NCBI GenBank assembly: GCA_036675345.1
Contig: JAKFFE010000040.1
Span: forward strand, 1 to 64,000
Reading direction: 5' to 3'
DNA length: 64,000 bases
Source: JALYOC01 sp036675345
GTDB lineage: Bacteria; Myxococcota; Myxococcia; Myxococcales; Myxococcaceae
Position 1 is the stretch's first letter. Each line of letters begins with the position of its first letter. Positions 17,664-26,878 of this stretch are shown here, in pieces. The notes beneath the pieces are model-generated. The model did no database searches, was not told where the DNA came from, and saw nothing but the letters and a program-made list of their open reading frames with translations. A program made the position numbers and the translations under genes.

Positions 17664-20600
17664 TCAGCGCACCCGCAGGCGGCGGCGAGCCAGGTGGACC
17701 AGGGTCAGCAGGCCGAACCAGGCCACCGCCGAGTCGGTGGTGGTGCTGCAGCCACCGCACCCGGGCGGATCCTTGGGCGGGGTGTGGTTCCCCGCGTCGG
17801 GGATTCCGTTGGTCCCGGCGTCGACCGTGCCGTTGGTCCCGGCGTCGGTGCCGCCGTTGGTCCCGGCGTCGGTGCCGCCGTTGGTTCCGGCGTCGGTGCC
17901 GCCGTTGGTTCCGGCATCGGTGCCGCCGTTGGTCCCCCCGTCGGTGGGAGGAACCGGGACGTAGGGAATGGCGGTGCAGTAGGTGGGAAGGGAGAAGGCG
18001 CCAGACGGCCCCCGCGCGTACACCGTGTAGTAGTACTCGGTGCCGTTCTGCAGCCCGGTGTCGGTGAACCCGCTGGCCAGCCCCTCGTAGATCAAGACCT
18101 GGCCATCGGAGCCCATCGGGGACCCGGCGTGGCAGGCGCTGGAGCGGAACACCCGGATCAGGGTGGTGCCCGGAGGGGTGGTCCACTCCAGGGCCACCTG
18201 GGTGTCCCCGGCGAACGCGCGCAGGGCGAACACCGCATCCGCCGGGAGGGCGAACAGGCTGGCCACCGAGACAGTGGTGTCGCTGAACTGCAGATCCTCC
18301 ACGTTGCGGATCCGGTCGGTGCCGTCCAGCAGGGTCCCGCGGGCGTGAGCCACGGTGACTGTGCCATCCAGCTCCAGGGCGATGTCGTAGTTGTCCAGCA
18401 CATCGGAGAACAGCGCGGTGTCCACGCTGGCGCCGCTGGGGGACCAGACGATCTCCCGGACGATCCGCAGCTGCCCGGGGTTGAGGGTGCCAGCGAAGAT
18501 CGCCGAGGCCAGGGTGAGCGTCCCGGGGGTCCCCACCAGCGCGCCGGACTTGTTCTGCAAGACTGCCTGCATCGTCTCCGCGGTGGCGATCTGGTTGTCC
18601 AGACCGTCGCGGATGCTGAGGTAGACGTTGAGCCAGGCGTCGCCGTCGATGATGTCGTCACCGCCGCGGCCCTCGATCAGGTCGCTGCCCGCTCCACCCA
18701 GCAGGATGTTGCCGGCGCTGAAGCTGGACACCCCCGGACCCAACAGCTCCTGCAGTCCGCTGATCAGTGAGATCTGCTGGGCGTTGTTCAGCGCCTGATT
18801 GTGGCCGGACTCGGCCTGCACCGCCGCCAGCTCCACGGTGGTGAGGCTGTCCCCGCGCAGCTTGTCGTCGAGGTTCCAGCCGGAGAGCGCCTCCACGTCG
18901 TCGAAGCGGTCCCGCAGCTCCTCGGCGTTGGGCGGGCGGAGGCCGGTGAAGTCCAGGTCCGCGTCCACCGGGGTGGAGTTGAACTTGTAGGTGACCCAGT
19001 CGAACCCCAGCATCCCCTCGTGGCGCTCGACGCCCTCGTCGCTGACCATGATGTCGTCGCCGGTCTCGGTGTCGTAGTCGTCGTTGCCCCCCTGGCCCAT
19101 GATCACGTCGTTGCCCACGATCTTGCTGATCTGGAACGGATCGCCGTTGTCGCCCTGCAGCAGGTCCGCCTGGTCTCCGCCTTCGATCCAGTCGTCGCCC
19201 TCGCCGCCGAAGACCGTGTCAAAGGAATCCCCGGCGACGATGAAGTCGTTGCCCTGGCCACCGAAGGACTCCTTGGGGTCCGCGCCGGCGACGATGAAGT
19301 CGTTCCCGGCGCCGCCAAAGAGCAGGTCGCCCAGGCCGGGCCCGCCGCTGATCGCGTCGTGACCCTCGCCGCCCTTGATGTTGTCCACCCCGAACAGGTC
19401 GGTGAGGATGTCGTCGCCCGGGCCGCCGTTGATCGAGTCCACGCCGTCCCCGCCTTCGATCCGGTCGTTGCCCTCGTCACCCCAGAAGGTGTCGTCTCCC
19501 TCCGAGCCGCGCATCCGGTCGTTGCCGGAGGTGCCGCCCATCACCAGGTGCTCCAGCCCGGTGTAGCGGAGGGTGCCGTCCGGCATCCGGATCAGCAGGG
19601 CGGACTCGTCCCACTCCGGGGTGGCCGGGTCGTCCAGCACCGGGCCGGACAGGCCCAGGTTGGCCAGCTCGAACACGAAGGCCGGACGGGAGAAGCTGTC
19701 CAGCGGGAGGTGGCGGAGGCTGGTGTTCCGCATGATCAGCTCGGAGAAGGAGTTCTCCTCCAGCTGGGTGAGGAAGTTCAGGCCGGCAGTGCGGGTCAGG
19801 TAGTAGAGCCGGTCCCCGTCCTGCAGCTTCTCCATCTGCGTCTCGAAGACGTAGTTGAAGGTGGAGCCCAGCAGGCCGCCGAAGATCATCTGCTTCTCCG
19901 CCAGTCCTCCGATCCAGAACTCCACCTGGTTCAGCCCGGTCTCGGCGGTGGCCCAGGGGCCGGTGCTGTTGAGGAAGTCCAGCCGGTCGGGGGGCTCGCC
20001 CACCCCACCGTTGACGATCAGGTTGGCCGCCGCCCGCTTGTCCACCATCAGGGTCGCCCCGGTGACGGTGGGGTGGGTGCCGTAGGCAGCCACGAAGTTC
20101 ACCAGCGATTCGGGGTGGCGGATCCCGAAGGAGAAGTCGGTCCAGCTCTCGTAGGGCAGCAGGGCCGAGTTGCTGGTCTCGGCGAAGAACAGCCGCCGCG
20201 CATTGTTGAGCGAGGGGACGCCGGTGTCCCGCCCCCGGGCCAGGTTGATGGTGGCCAGATCCAACGGCAGGCCCAACAGGTTGTTGCGCAGCGCGCTGGT
20301 GACGAACTCGTCCAGTTCGTTGCCCACCTGGCGGGTCATTCCGCGGATGATCGACGCGGCGGATTCCAGGTCGGTGGGGCCACTGGCGGTGAAGGCCTGG
20401 GGATTGAGGAAGGCCTCGATCAGCCCGAGGTCATTGAGGGTCCCGTCGGCGTTGGTGCGGGCCACGGTCTCGGTCAGCATCGAGTGGCCGAAGCGGTAGA
20501 CGGTGTGCGCGAACTCGGCCATCAGCGCCGGATCGATGGTGCTGTCGTAGCCGATGAAGAGGTTCACCTCCGGCTGGACCTTGCGGGCGAACTCCTCGAA

Positions 20601-22154
20601 CACCAGGTGCTGGTACTGCATCTCGGTGCCGAAGCGCGCCGCCTGGAACAGGCGTTCGCCGTTCCACTCTCCTTCTTGGATCCCATCCCCCTGGTTGGCG
20701 CCGGGCAGCAGCCACTGCGCAACGAAGGCGGGACTGCCCGAGTCCTGGGCCACCTGCTTGACGTGGTCCACCAGGCGGTTGTGCTCGCGGTGGAAGATGG
20801 TGTGGACCGCGGTGAGGCCGATGTTCTCGTTGCCGCGCCCGTCACCGGTGCAGAAGTGCTGGTCCAGCAGCTCGTTGTCGAAGGTGCCCGGCTGCTGCGG
20901 GACCGCGCCGGCCACGGTGTCGTCGTCGGGGGCCAACCCGGCGTTGGGGGCGGCGTTGTGGGCGATGTCGTCCAGGAAGCCATGCCCGCTGCGGGTGGCG
21001 GCGGTGGTGGCGATCGGGGCCAGGGGATTGCCCTCCACCAACCCGGAGGAGGTGACCACCTGCGGGAACCCGCCCGGGCCGGGGAGGAACTTGCCGTAGG
21101 GATCGGTGGCCAGGAGCGGCAGGTCGAGCAGGTCCGCCTCGTCGGTGAGCCGGATACCCAGCAGGGCGCTGGCCTGGGCCTTCACCTCCCGCCAGTTGGC
21201 GATGCCACCGCGGGCGCCGTCCAGCAGCCGCCCGGTGGAGACCGGACGTCCGCTGCCGTTGAGGGCGTACTCGCGCAGGAACACCTGGTGCGAGGGGTGG
21301 GAGGTATAGGTCTGGTTCTGATCCACGAACGGGGTGGTGAGGTTGGTGTGCTCGTGGAGGTCGTCCGCGGTGCCCAGGATCAGGTCATTGCCCGGGTCGT
21401 TGGTGGCGCGGGTGAGCACCATGAAGTTGGTGGAGCTGGCCGGGTCGTAGAGCGGATCATCCGACTGCAGGGGGATGAACACCGTGCCGCTGCCACCCTT
21501 GCGGACCAGATCCAGGCCGTGATCGAAGAACTGACCAAAGAGGGTGAACCAGGAGTTGTAGGGAGCGGAGAGGCCGACGTCGGGAGCAACGTTGGGGAAG
21601 AAGAAGGTGCCGGCGCCGTCCACGTTGGGCACCGTCCCCGGGTTCCGCTCGGCCACCACCGCCGTCACCGGGTTGTTGGTGGTCTGATCCACGATCAGGT
21701 TGCTGATGGTGCGCGGCCGGGAGTCGAACACCAGTCCGCTGGTCTGGGTGTAGGAAGAGGGATCGCCCGCCTGGAGCGGACCCGGACCATCCGGGTCGAA
21801 GGTCGCCGGCTCACCCGCGATCAGGAGCGGAGGCGCCATCCGAGGGAACCGCCGGTCCGCGGTGCCGAACAGCTCCTGGCCCGGGAGCACGTTGTTGTAG
21901 GAGCCATTGACCGTGCGCAGCCCGAAGGGAAGCAGCTCGCTGACCAGCAGCGAGGACATCGGCACTCCGGCGGCGTGGGCCTCGGCCATCTGGATCTGCT
22001 CGAGCAGGAAGCCCAGATCGCCCTGGTCCATCCTGACCTGGGATTGGAGCTGCCCCAGCGGCGGACTCTCCTCGGACGGATCCGACTGGCAACCCGCTCC
22101 GACCAGCAGGGTTCCCAGACAGACGGCACCCAAGACCTTCTCGACATTTCTCAT
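17664..22154 (-). CDS. Animal-type heme peroxidase with RTX repeats, MopA-like
   Basis: A 1496-residue exported protein. The N-terminus is a lipoprotein-type signal (LLVGAGC, Cys22). Residues 140-800 are an animal heme peroxidase domain: FGQFFDHGLDL with distal H212, TIFHREHNR near 455, YRFGHSML with proximal H557, and LARGRDTGVP near 640. Residues 876-1040 hold RTX calcium-binding nonapeptides (GGxGNDxI). A fibronectin-III-like domain follows near 1320-1420, then a Gly/Thr/Asp/Asn repeat linker, and a C-terminus of GCGGC, one helix and RRRLRVR that looks like a MYXO-CTERM sorting tag. Peroxidase plus RTX is the layout of MopA, which oxidises Mn(II). The start at 22154 has AAGGTGG before it; an in-frame start at 22337 would bury the signal. 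Confidence 0.88.
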   Translation of the reverse strand: MRNVEKVLGAVCLGTLLVGAGCQSDPSEESPPLGQLQSQVRMDQGDLGFLLEQIQMAEAHAAGVPMSSLLVSELLPFGLRTVNGSYNNVLPGQELFGTADRRFPRMAPPLLIAGEPATFDPDGPGPLQAGDPSSYTQTSGLVFDSRPRTISNLIVDQTTNNPVTAVVAERNPGTVPNVDGAGTFFFPNVAPDVGLSAPYNSWFTLFGQFFDHGLDLVRKGGSGTVFIPLQSDDPLYDPASSTNFMVLTRATNDPGNDLILGTADDLHEHTNLTTPFVDQNQTYTSHPSHQVFLREYALNGSGRPVSTGRLLDGARGGIANWREVKAQASALLGIRLTDEADLLDLPLLATDPYGKFLPGPGGFPQVVTSSGLVEGNPLAPIATTAATRSGHGFLDDIAHNAAPNAGLAPDDDTVAGAVPQQPGTFDNELLDQHFCTGDGRGNENIGLTAVHTIFHREHNRLVDHVKQVAQDSGSPAFVAQWLLPGANQGDGIQEGEWNGERLFQAARFGTEMQYQHLVFEEFARKVQPEVNLFIGYDSTIDPALMAEFAHTVYRFGHSMLTETVARTNADGTLNDLGLIEAFLNPQAFTASGPTDLESAASIIRGMTRQVGNELDEFVTSALRNNLLGLPLDLATINLARGRDTGVPSLNNARRLFFAETSNSALLPYESWTDFSFGIRHPESLVNFVAAYGTHPTVTGATLMVDKRAAANLIVNGGVGEPPDRLDFLNSTGPWATAETGLNQVEFWIGGLAEKQMIFGGLLGSTFNYVFETQMEKLQDGDRLYYLTRTAGLNFLTQLEENSFSELIMRNTSLRHLPLDSFSRPAFVFELANLGLSGPVLDDPATPEWDESALLIRMPDGTLRYTGLEHLVMGGTSGNDRMRGSEGDDTFWGDEGNDRIEGGDGVDSINGGPGDDILTDLFGVDNIKGGEGHDAISGGPGLGDLLFGGAGNDFIVAGADPKESFGGQGNDFIVAGDSFDTVFGGEGDDWIEGGDQADLLQGDNGDPFQISKIVGNDVIMGQGGNDDYDTETGDDIMVSDEGVERHEGMLGFDWVTYKFNSTPVDADLDFTGLRPPNAEELRDRFDDVEALSGWNLDDKLRGDSLTTVELAAVQAESGHNQALNNAQQISLISGLQELLGPGVSSFSAGNILLGGAGSDLIEGRGGDDIIDGDAWLNVYLSIRDGLDNQIATAETMQAVLQNKSGALVGTPGTLTLASAIFAGTLNPGQLRIVREIVWSPSGASVDTALFSDVLDNYDIALELDGTVTVAHARGTLLDGTDRIRNVEDLQFSDTTVSVASLFALPADAVFALRAFAGDTQVALEWTTPPGTTLIRVFRSSACHAGSPMGSDGQVLIYEGLASGFTDTGLQNGTEYYYTVYARGPSGAFSLPTYCTAIPYVPVPPTDGGTNGGTDAGTNGGTDAGTNGGTDAGTNGGTDAGTNGTVDAGTNGIPDAGNHTPPKDPPGCGGCSTTTDSAVAWFGLLTLVHLARRRLRVR
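17797..17940 (-). repeat. 24-bp tandem repeat in the peroxidase linker
   Basis: Six consecutive 24-bp units, four of them nearly identical (tcggtgccgccgttggttcc type on the plus strand), encode the eight-residue repeat GTDAGTNG just before the C-terminal sorting tag. It is a flexible spacer likely to reach across the cell wall or envelope. Copy number could vary by slippage. Confidence 0.85.
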
Positions 22155-22567
22155 CGGGACCACCTTCGACTGCGGGCGTGAAGAGGCGTGATCGGTCCGG
22201 CGCGAGCGGCAGGCGGGCGCGCGGAGACTTCGGGGGGCGTGGGACGGCAGGACAGGGCTGTGGTGACCACTCGGAGGGGAAGCCCGGTTCCCAGTGAGAG
22301 AAGAAAAGGGCCTTGCGACGGAACTGACTGGAGCCAAGGTAGGAACCCCGACCCGGCAGCCAACCCTGATCTGCGGTCGCCTTTCCGCTCCGTTCTGACG
22401 GGCTAGCCCGAAGGGGTGAGATCGACAGAACGACCTCCCCGACCGTTAGGCCGCGATCAGGCGGCGCGGGTTCCGCCTCGGTGTTCGTCAGGGAGCGAAG
22501 GCAGTCGGTCCCGGGTCGCGTGGTGAAACACCGCCGCGAGCCCGGGAGCGGCTGGTACGGTTTGCCG
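22155..22567. other. Intergenic region between divergent genes
   Basis: These 413 bases separate the peroxidase gene from the beta-helix lipoprotein gene and must hold both promoters. I see no convincing -35/-10 pair on either strand and no small gene. The only clear structure is a 12-bp palindrome at 22399-22410. The first 60 bases upstream of the peroxidase are G-rich on the plus strand. Confidence 0.5.
22399..22410. promoter_or_regulatory. 12-bp perfect palindrome CGGGCTAGCCCG
   Basis: A perfect palindrome near the middle of the divergent intergenic region. It could be an operator for a dimeric regulator of the peroxidase cluster or the divergent lipoprotein gene. It is a single copy, so chance is a real alternative in GC-rich DNA. 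Confidence 0.3.
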
Positions 22568-23500
22568 ATGGCTGAGCGGAGTCTGCGAGCGGTGGCGATC
22601 GGTTGCGCGGTGCTGTGTTTCGCTGCGTGCCAGGATCCGGGCACTCCGCCTGCGGACGGGGGAAGCGACGCGGGAGCGCTTGAGGACGGGGGCGGCGGTC
22701 CGGACGGAGGCCCCGATGCCGGCAACCAGGTCACTCCGGGAGACGGCGGCTGGCCGGATGCGACCAACACCGGGGTTCCCCCCGGAACCAGTCTCACCGC
22801 CTCAGGGAGCCTGGTGGTGACCGAGGATCAACGGGTGATCGAGCGCCTCGACGTGGCCGGGTCGATCACGGTGCGGGCCAACCAGGTCACGATCCGGCTG
22901 AGCCGGATCACCAGCGACGGCACCGCGATCGAGCTGGAGGACGGCTTCGTTGGGCTGGTGGTGGAGGACGTGACCCTGGACGGAACCTCCACGACGACGC
23001 CCACCGCGGCGCTGCGCCTCTCCGGGAACGTCACCCTCCGGCGGCTGCACGTATTCGGCTTCGGCGAAGGCGTAGTGCTGTTCGGGCACGGCGGGCTGAT
23101 CGAGGACTGCTACTTCCACGACATCCAGAGCGCCGACGGCCAGGGCAGCGACACCCTCGAAGTCTGGAACGGGCACCAGCTGGTGATCCGCCACAACCGG
23201 CTGGAGATGAGCGGCAACGACGGGATCTCGGTGATCAAGCTGCCGGGGGACGTGCCGGTCCCGGGAGGCGATGACGTGACCATCCACGACAACCTGATCG
23301 CCGGAGGGGGCTGGGCGGTGTACGGCGGCTACGACCCGCCCTCCGGCGAGCAGAGTTGGACCAACGTCCGGATCACCCACAACCGCTTCAGCACCCGGTT
23401 CAACGAACGCTGCGGCTACTGGGGCCCCGGCGCCTTCGTGGACTCCAGCCTGGCCAGCGGCAACGTGTGGCACGAGACCGGCGAATCGCTGGAGCTGTAG
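22568..23500 (+). CDS. Parallel beta-helix lipoprotein
   Basis: A 310-residue protein with a lipoprotein signal (IGCAVLCFAAC) followed by a low-complexity Gly/Asp/Pro spacer (residues 27-65) of the type common in myxobacterial surface lipoproteins. The rest has the repeating short-strand pattern of a right-handed beta-helix: ITVRANQVTIRLSRI, GLVVEDVTLDG, VTLRRLHVFGFGEGVVL, GLIEDCYFHDI, LVIRHNRLEMSGNDGI, VTIHDNLIAGGGWAVY and VRITHNRFS. Such folds occur in polysaccharide lyases, epimerases and adhesins. No lyase active site is evident. The ATG at 22568 opens the signal; an in-frame upstream start lacks one. It is divergent from the peroxidase gene. Confidence 0.8.
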   Translation: MAERSLRAVAIGCAVLCFAACQDPGTPPADGGSDAGALEDGGGGPDGGPDAGNQVTPGDGGWPDATNTGVPPGTSLTASGSLVVTEDQRVIERLDVAGSITVRANQVTIRLSRITSDGTAIELEDGFVGLVVEDVTLDGTSTTTPTAALRLSGNVTLRRLHVFGFGEGVVLFGHGGLIEDCYFHDIQSADGQGSDTLEVWNGHQLVIRHNRLEMSGNDGISVIKLPGDVPVPGGDDVTIHDNLIAGGGWAVYGGYDPPSGEQSWTNVRITHNRFSTRFNERCGYWGPGAFVDSSLASGNVWHETGESLEL

Positions 23501-23562
23501 GCGGGGGCGCTTCAACGCCTCGTGCCTGCTCAGCGAGCCAGGCGCATTGAGGGCCGCTGCTA

Positions 23563-23796
23563 CTACCGCCCCGTGTTCTCCACACTCCGAACCGGCTTCT
23601 CCGGCTCCACCGCATGGAGGGACCCCTCCGGCTTCACCTCCGGCTGCGGCTGTTCCCGGCGCAACTTGAGCAGCCGGGAGACGCCATATCCCAGGGCCAC
23701 CCCGGCCGTGGCGACGCCCACCACCGACGCGGCGATGGAGAGCTTGCTGCGCCGCTTCACGCGGCCCAATCGTTGGCTCAGCTTGCTGATGTCCAT
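23563..23796 (-). CDS. Small single-pass membrane protein, unknown
   Basis: A 77-residue protein with a basic amphipathic N-terminus (SKLSQRLGRVKRRSK), one hydrophobic helix (about residues 18-40, LSIAASVVGVATAGVALGYGV) and a Lys/Glu/Pro-rich tail. The start at 23796 is supported by GGAGG seven bases upstream; an in-frame start ten codons earlier has no such site. It stands alone between the beta-helix gene and rnpB. Function unknown. Confidence 0.6.
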   Translation of the reverse strand: MDISKLSQRLGRVKRRSKLSIAASVVGVATAGVALGYGVSRLLKLRREQPQPEVKPEGSLHAVEPEKPVRSVENTGR

Positions 23797-23915
23797 GTGC
23801 AGTACCTCCAATGAGTGGACCGCCACCCTACCCGCCCTGGACGCCTGGCTGCCCGCTGCCGATTTTCGCTAGGTCGAGGGGACAACACCGGCCGCGGCGT
23901 GTGTTAAGAGCAGCG

Positions 23916-24307
<392 letters not shown>

Positions 24308-24330
24308 TTTTTTGAAGGGCGAACACCGCG

Positions 24331-24891
24331 CTACTGCGCGACCGGCACCTGCACCAGCAGCAGCCGGTCCTTGCCGTCGTTGCGCACCACTTCCGGGTTC
24401 ATCAGCTTGAGGCGGGTGTCGCTCCTGGGCTCCCACAGCCCGGCCCACAGCGCGAAGCCGCGCAGGGCCACCCCGGGCGGGAGCATCAAGTAGAAGTCGT
24501 CGGTGACTGTCTGACCCTTCTTCCACTCGCTGCTGGGGGTCTTTCCATTGTTCGGCTGGTGGTCCAGGTTCATCCGCTCCAGCTTCCCGTCCACGTCCTC
24601 CACGTGCACGAACACCGTGTAGTCGGCCTTCAGATCCTCCAGCACGTTGAAGGTGATGCTCACCCGGGTGGCCTCTCCAGGGACCATCGCGCCGGGGGTC
24701 ACGGTGACCGAGGCGATCTCCACCTGGTTCCCCAGGTTGGCGCCCAACTTGCGGACGATGGCCTGCATCGGCGCGCGGCGGGCGGCGGCGGGCGCCACCG
24801 CACCCGGGGCCGAGGACTCGGCACCGGAGGGCGCTTCGACGATGCAGCCGGACAGCAGGAGGGTCAGGGGCAGCAGGCGCAGGGAACGCAT
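24331..24891 (-). CDS. Lipoprotein of unknown function
   Basis: A 186-residue protein with a lipoprotein signal (RLLPLTLLLSGC, Cys16) and an Ala/Pro/Ser-rich spacer to about residue 45. The mature part is beta-rich (VEIASVTVTPGAMVPGE, RVSITFNVLEDLKADYTVFVHVEDVDG, DDFYLMLPPGVALRGFALWAGLWEPRSD) and resembles an immunoglobulin-like fold. No catalytic motif is visible. It stands alone between rnpB and ftsY, divergent from ftsY. Function unknown. Confidence 0.7.
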   Translation of the reverse strand: MRSLRLLPLTLLLSGCIVEAPSGAESSAPGAVAPAAARRAPMQAIVRKLGANLGNQVEIASVTVTPGAMVPGEATRVSITFNVLEDLKADYTVFVHVEDVDGKLERMNLDHQPNNGKTPSSEWKKGQTVTDDFYLMLPPGVALRGFALWAGLWEPRSDTRLKLMNPEVVRNDGKDRLLLVQVPVAQ

Positions 24892-24962
24892 CGATCCGGC
24901 CGTTTAGCACAGCACCGTCAAAACCCTACCCGCCCTACCCCTCCCCTGTTATTCGCGCCTCC

Positions 24963-26456
24963 ATGCTCTGGCAGGCGCCCTCCCAGTCTCCCTCTTCCGA
25001 GTTCGTGATCATCCCCGGGCTTCCCGGCGGCGAGCCCGCGCAATTTGGCGTGGTGGCGGCCGGGGTGCTGGTCCTGCTGCTGCTGGTCTGGCTGCTGGTC
25101 CGCGCCGCTCGGAAGAAGAAGCCGGCCATCGTCGCCGGACCCGAGGCTCCCAGCCTCCCCGCGCCGCCTCCCCGGGTGGAGGTCCATCTCCCGCCTTCCG
25201 CGGCGGAGGCGGCCCGGCTGAACGCGGCCCGCGAGGCCCACGAGCAGGCCGAGAAGCTGGCCGCGGAGCGCAAGGCCAAGGCGGAGGCGGCCCGTACCGC
25301 GCTGGACCAGCAGGACAAGGCCCGGCTGGATGCCGAGGTGGAGGCGCTCAAGCAGCGCGAAGAGGAGCTGAAGAAGGAGGAGTACCGCGCGCGCAAGGGC
25401 GCCGAGCAGGAGGCCAAGGAGCGCCACAAGCGTGAGCGCGAGGAGCAGGCCCGCCTGGAGGCGGAGGCCGCGCAGCGGGCGAAGGAGGAGGAGGCGGCAC
25501 GGGTCCAGGCCGCCAAGGTCGAGGCCCAGCGGAAGGTGGAGGCCGAGTCCGGGCGCACCCTGGCGCAGGGGTTGGACAAGACCCGCAACCAGGGCTTCAT
25601 GTCCCGGCTCAACGGGCTGTTCGTCTCCGAGCGGCAGGTCGACGAGTCGGTGCTGGGCGAGCTGGAGGAGGTGCTGTTCACCGCCGACATCGGGGTGAAG
25701 ACCGCGTCCGGGCTGGTGGAGACCGCGCGGGAGAAGCTCAAGCGCAACGAGCTGGCCAACTCGGAGCGGATCAAGGCGCTGATGCGCAGCGAGGTGGAGC
25801 GGATCCTGGATCTGCCCCGCCCCCGCACCCTGGAGGGCGGCGGACCGCCGCACGTGGTGATGGTGGTGGGCGTCAACGGCGCCGGGAAGACCACCACCAT
25901 CGGCAAGCTGGCCGCCAAGCTGACCGCCTCGGGCAAGAAGGTGGTACTGGCCGCCGGAGATACCTTCCGCGCCGCCGCCACCGAGCAGCTGGACGTGTGG
26001 GCCGAGCGCGCCGGCGCGGAGCTGGTGAAGGGGCCGGAGAACTCGGATCCCAGCTCGGTGATCTTCGAGGCGATCAAGAAGGCCAGGGAGCTGGGGGCGG
26101 ACGTGGTGATCGCCGACACCGCCGGCCGGCTGCACACCAAGGCTCCGCTGATGGAGGAGCTGAAGAAGGTGCGGCGGGTGATGGACAAGGCGCTGCCCGG
26201 CGCCCCGCACGAGGTGTTGCTGGTGCTGGACTCCACCAACGGCCAGAACGCCATCGCCCAGGCCAAGCAGTTCCACGAGGCGGTGGGGATCACCGGGATC
26301 GCCCTGACCAAGCTGGACGGCACCGCCAAGGGCGGAGTGGTGATCGGCATCTCCGACGAGTTGAAGCTCCCGGTGCAGTGGATCGGCGTGGGCGAGAAGG
26401 TCGCCGACCTCCGCCGGTTCGAACCCAAGGAGTTCGTGGCCGCGCTGTTCGACTAG
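24963..26456 (+). CDS. ftsY: Signal recognition particle receptor FtsY
   Basis: FtsY is the membrane receptor that docks SRP-ribosome complexes at the Sec translocon. This 497-residue version has a true N-terminal membrane helix (residues 27-49), a long charged coiled-coil (about 75-200), then the N domain and the GTPase G domain: P-loop GVNGAGKTTTIGK (303-315), AAGDTFRAAA, DTAGR (385-389), TKLDGTAKGG (449-458) and the end VGEKVADLRRFEP. The transmembrane start and coiled-coil are unlike the peripheral acidic A domain of E. coli FtsY. No clear Shine-Dalgarno precedes the ATG, so the exact start is slightly uncertain. It begins a pair with the ACT-domain gene. Confidence 0.96.
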   Translation: MLWQAPSQSPSSEFVIIPGLPGGEPAQFGVVAAGVLVLLLLVWLLVRAARKKKPAIVAGPEAPSLPAPPPRVEVHLPPSAAEAARLNAAREAHEQAEKLAAERKAKAEAARTALDQQDKARLDAEVEALKQREEELKKEEYRARKGAEQEAKERHKREREEQARLEAEAAQRAKEEEAARVQAAKVEAQRKVEAESGRTLAQGLDKTRNQGFMSRLNGLFVSERQVDESVLGELEEVLFTADIGVKTASGLVETAREKLKRNELANSERIKALMRSEVERILDLPRPRTLEGGGPPHVVMVVGVNGAGKTTTIGKLAAKLTASGKKVVLAAGDTFRAAATEQLDVWAERAGAELVKGPENSDPSSVIFEAIKKARELGADVVIADTAGRLHTKAPLMEELKKVRRVMDKALPGAPHEVLLVLDSTNGQNAIAQAKQFHEAVGITGIALTKLDGTAKGGVVIGISDELKLPVQWIGVGEKVADLRRFEPKEFVAALFD

Positions 26457-26469
26457 GCTCCTCCTCCTG

Positions 26470-26874
26470 ATGTCACTGTCCGGGGAAAGGGACCTGCGCG
26501 CCCTGCTGCGCAGCATGAAGCCGGCGCTGCTGGAGGGGACGTACGCCTACGTCTCCGTCCCCAAGGGCCAGCCGATCCCCGCCAAGCTCTCACCGGTGAT
26601 GACCTTCCGTGAACCGGAGGGCTGGAGCCTGTTGCTGGAGCAGAAGGAGGCGGTGACCTCCGGAATGGTGGCCACCTACCTCTGCCGGGGGATCAGCCTC
26701 AACGTGCACTCCTCCTTGTACGCGGTGGGCTTCCTGGCGGTGATCTCCGAGCGGCTGGCCAAGGCCGCGATCAGCATCAACATCGCCTCCGCCTACTACC
26801 GGGACTACATCTTCGTCCCGGCGGACCGGGCGGAGGACGCGCTGGCGCTGCTGCGCAAGCTGGCGCTGGAGTAG
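26470..26874 (+). CDS. ACT domain-containing protein
   Basis: A 134-residue protein of the short ACT-domain family (formerly DUF2241). Landmarks are the initial DLRALLRSMKPALLEGTYAYVSV, a middle FREPEGWSLLLEQKEA, and the last strand-helix pair SINIASAYYRDYIFVPADRAEDALALLR. ACT folds bind amino acids or similar ligands and regulate enzymes; these stand-alone proteins have no defined partner. It lies 13 bases after ftsY and is probably co-transcribed, and it ends 4 bases before the convergent PilZ gene. Confidence 0.85.
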   Translation: MSLSGERDLRALLRSMKPALLEGTYAYVSVPKGQPIPAKLSPVMTFREPEGWSLLLEQKEAVTSGMVATYLCRGISLNVHSSLYAVGFLAVISERLAKAAISINIASAYYRDYIFVPADRAEDALALLRKLALE

Positions 26875-26878
26875 TCCG

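Noticed and set aside
17797..17940. CRISPR-like array
   Set aside because: The units are directly tandem with no spacers and encode an in-frame linker.
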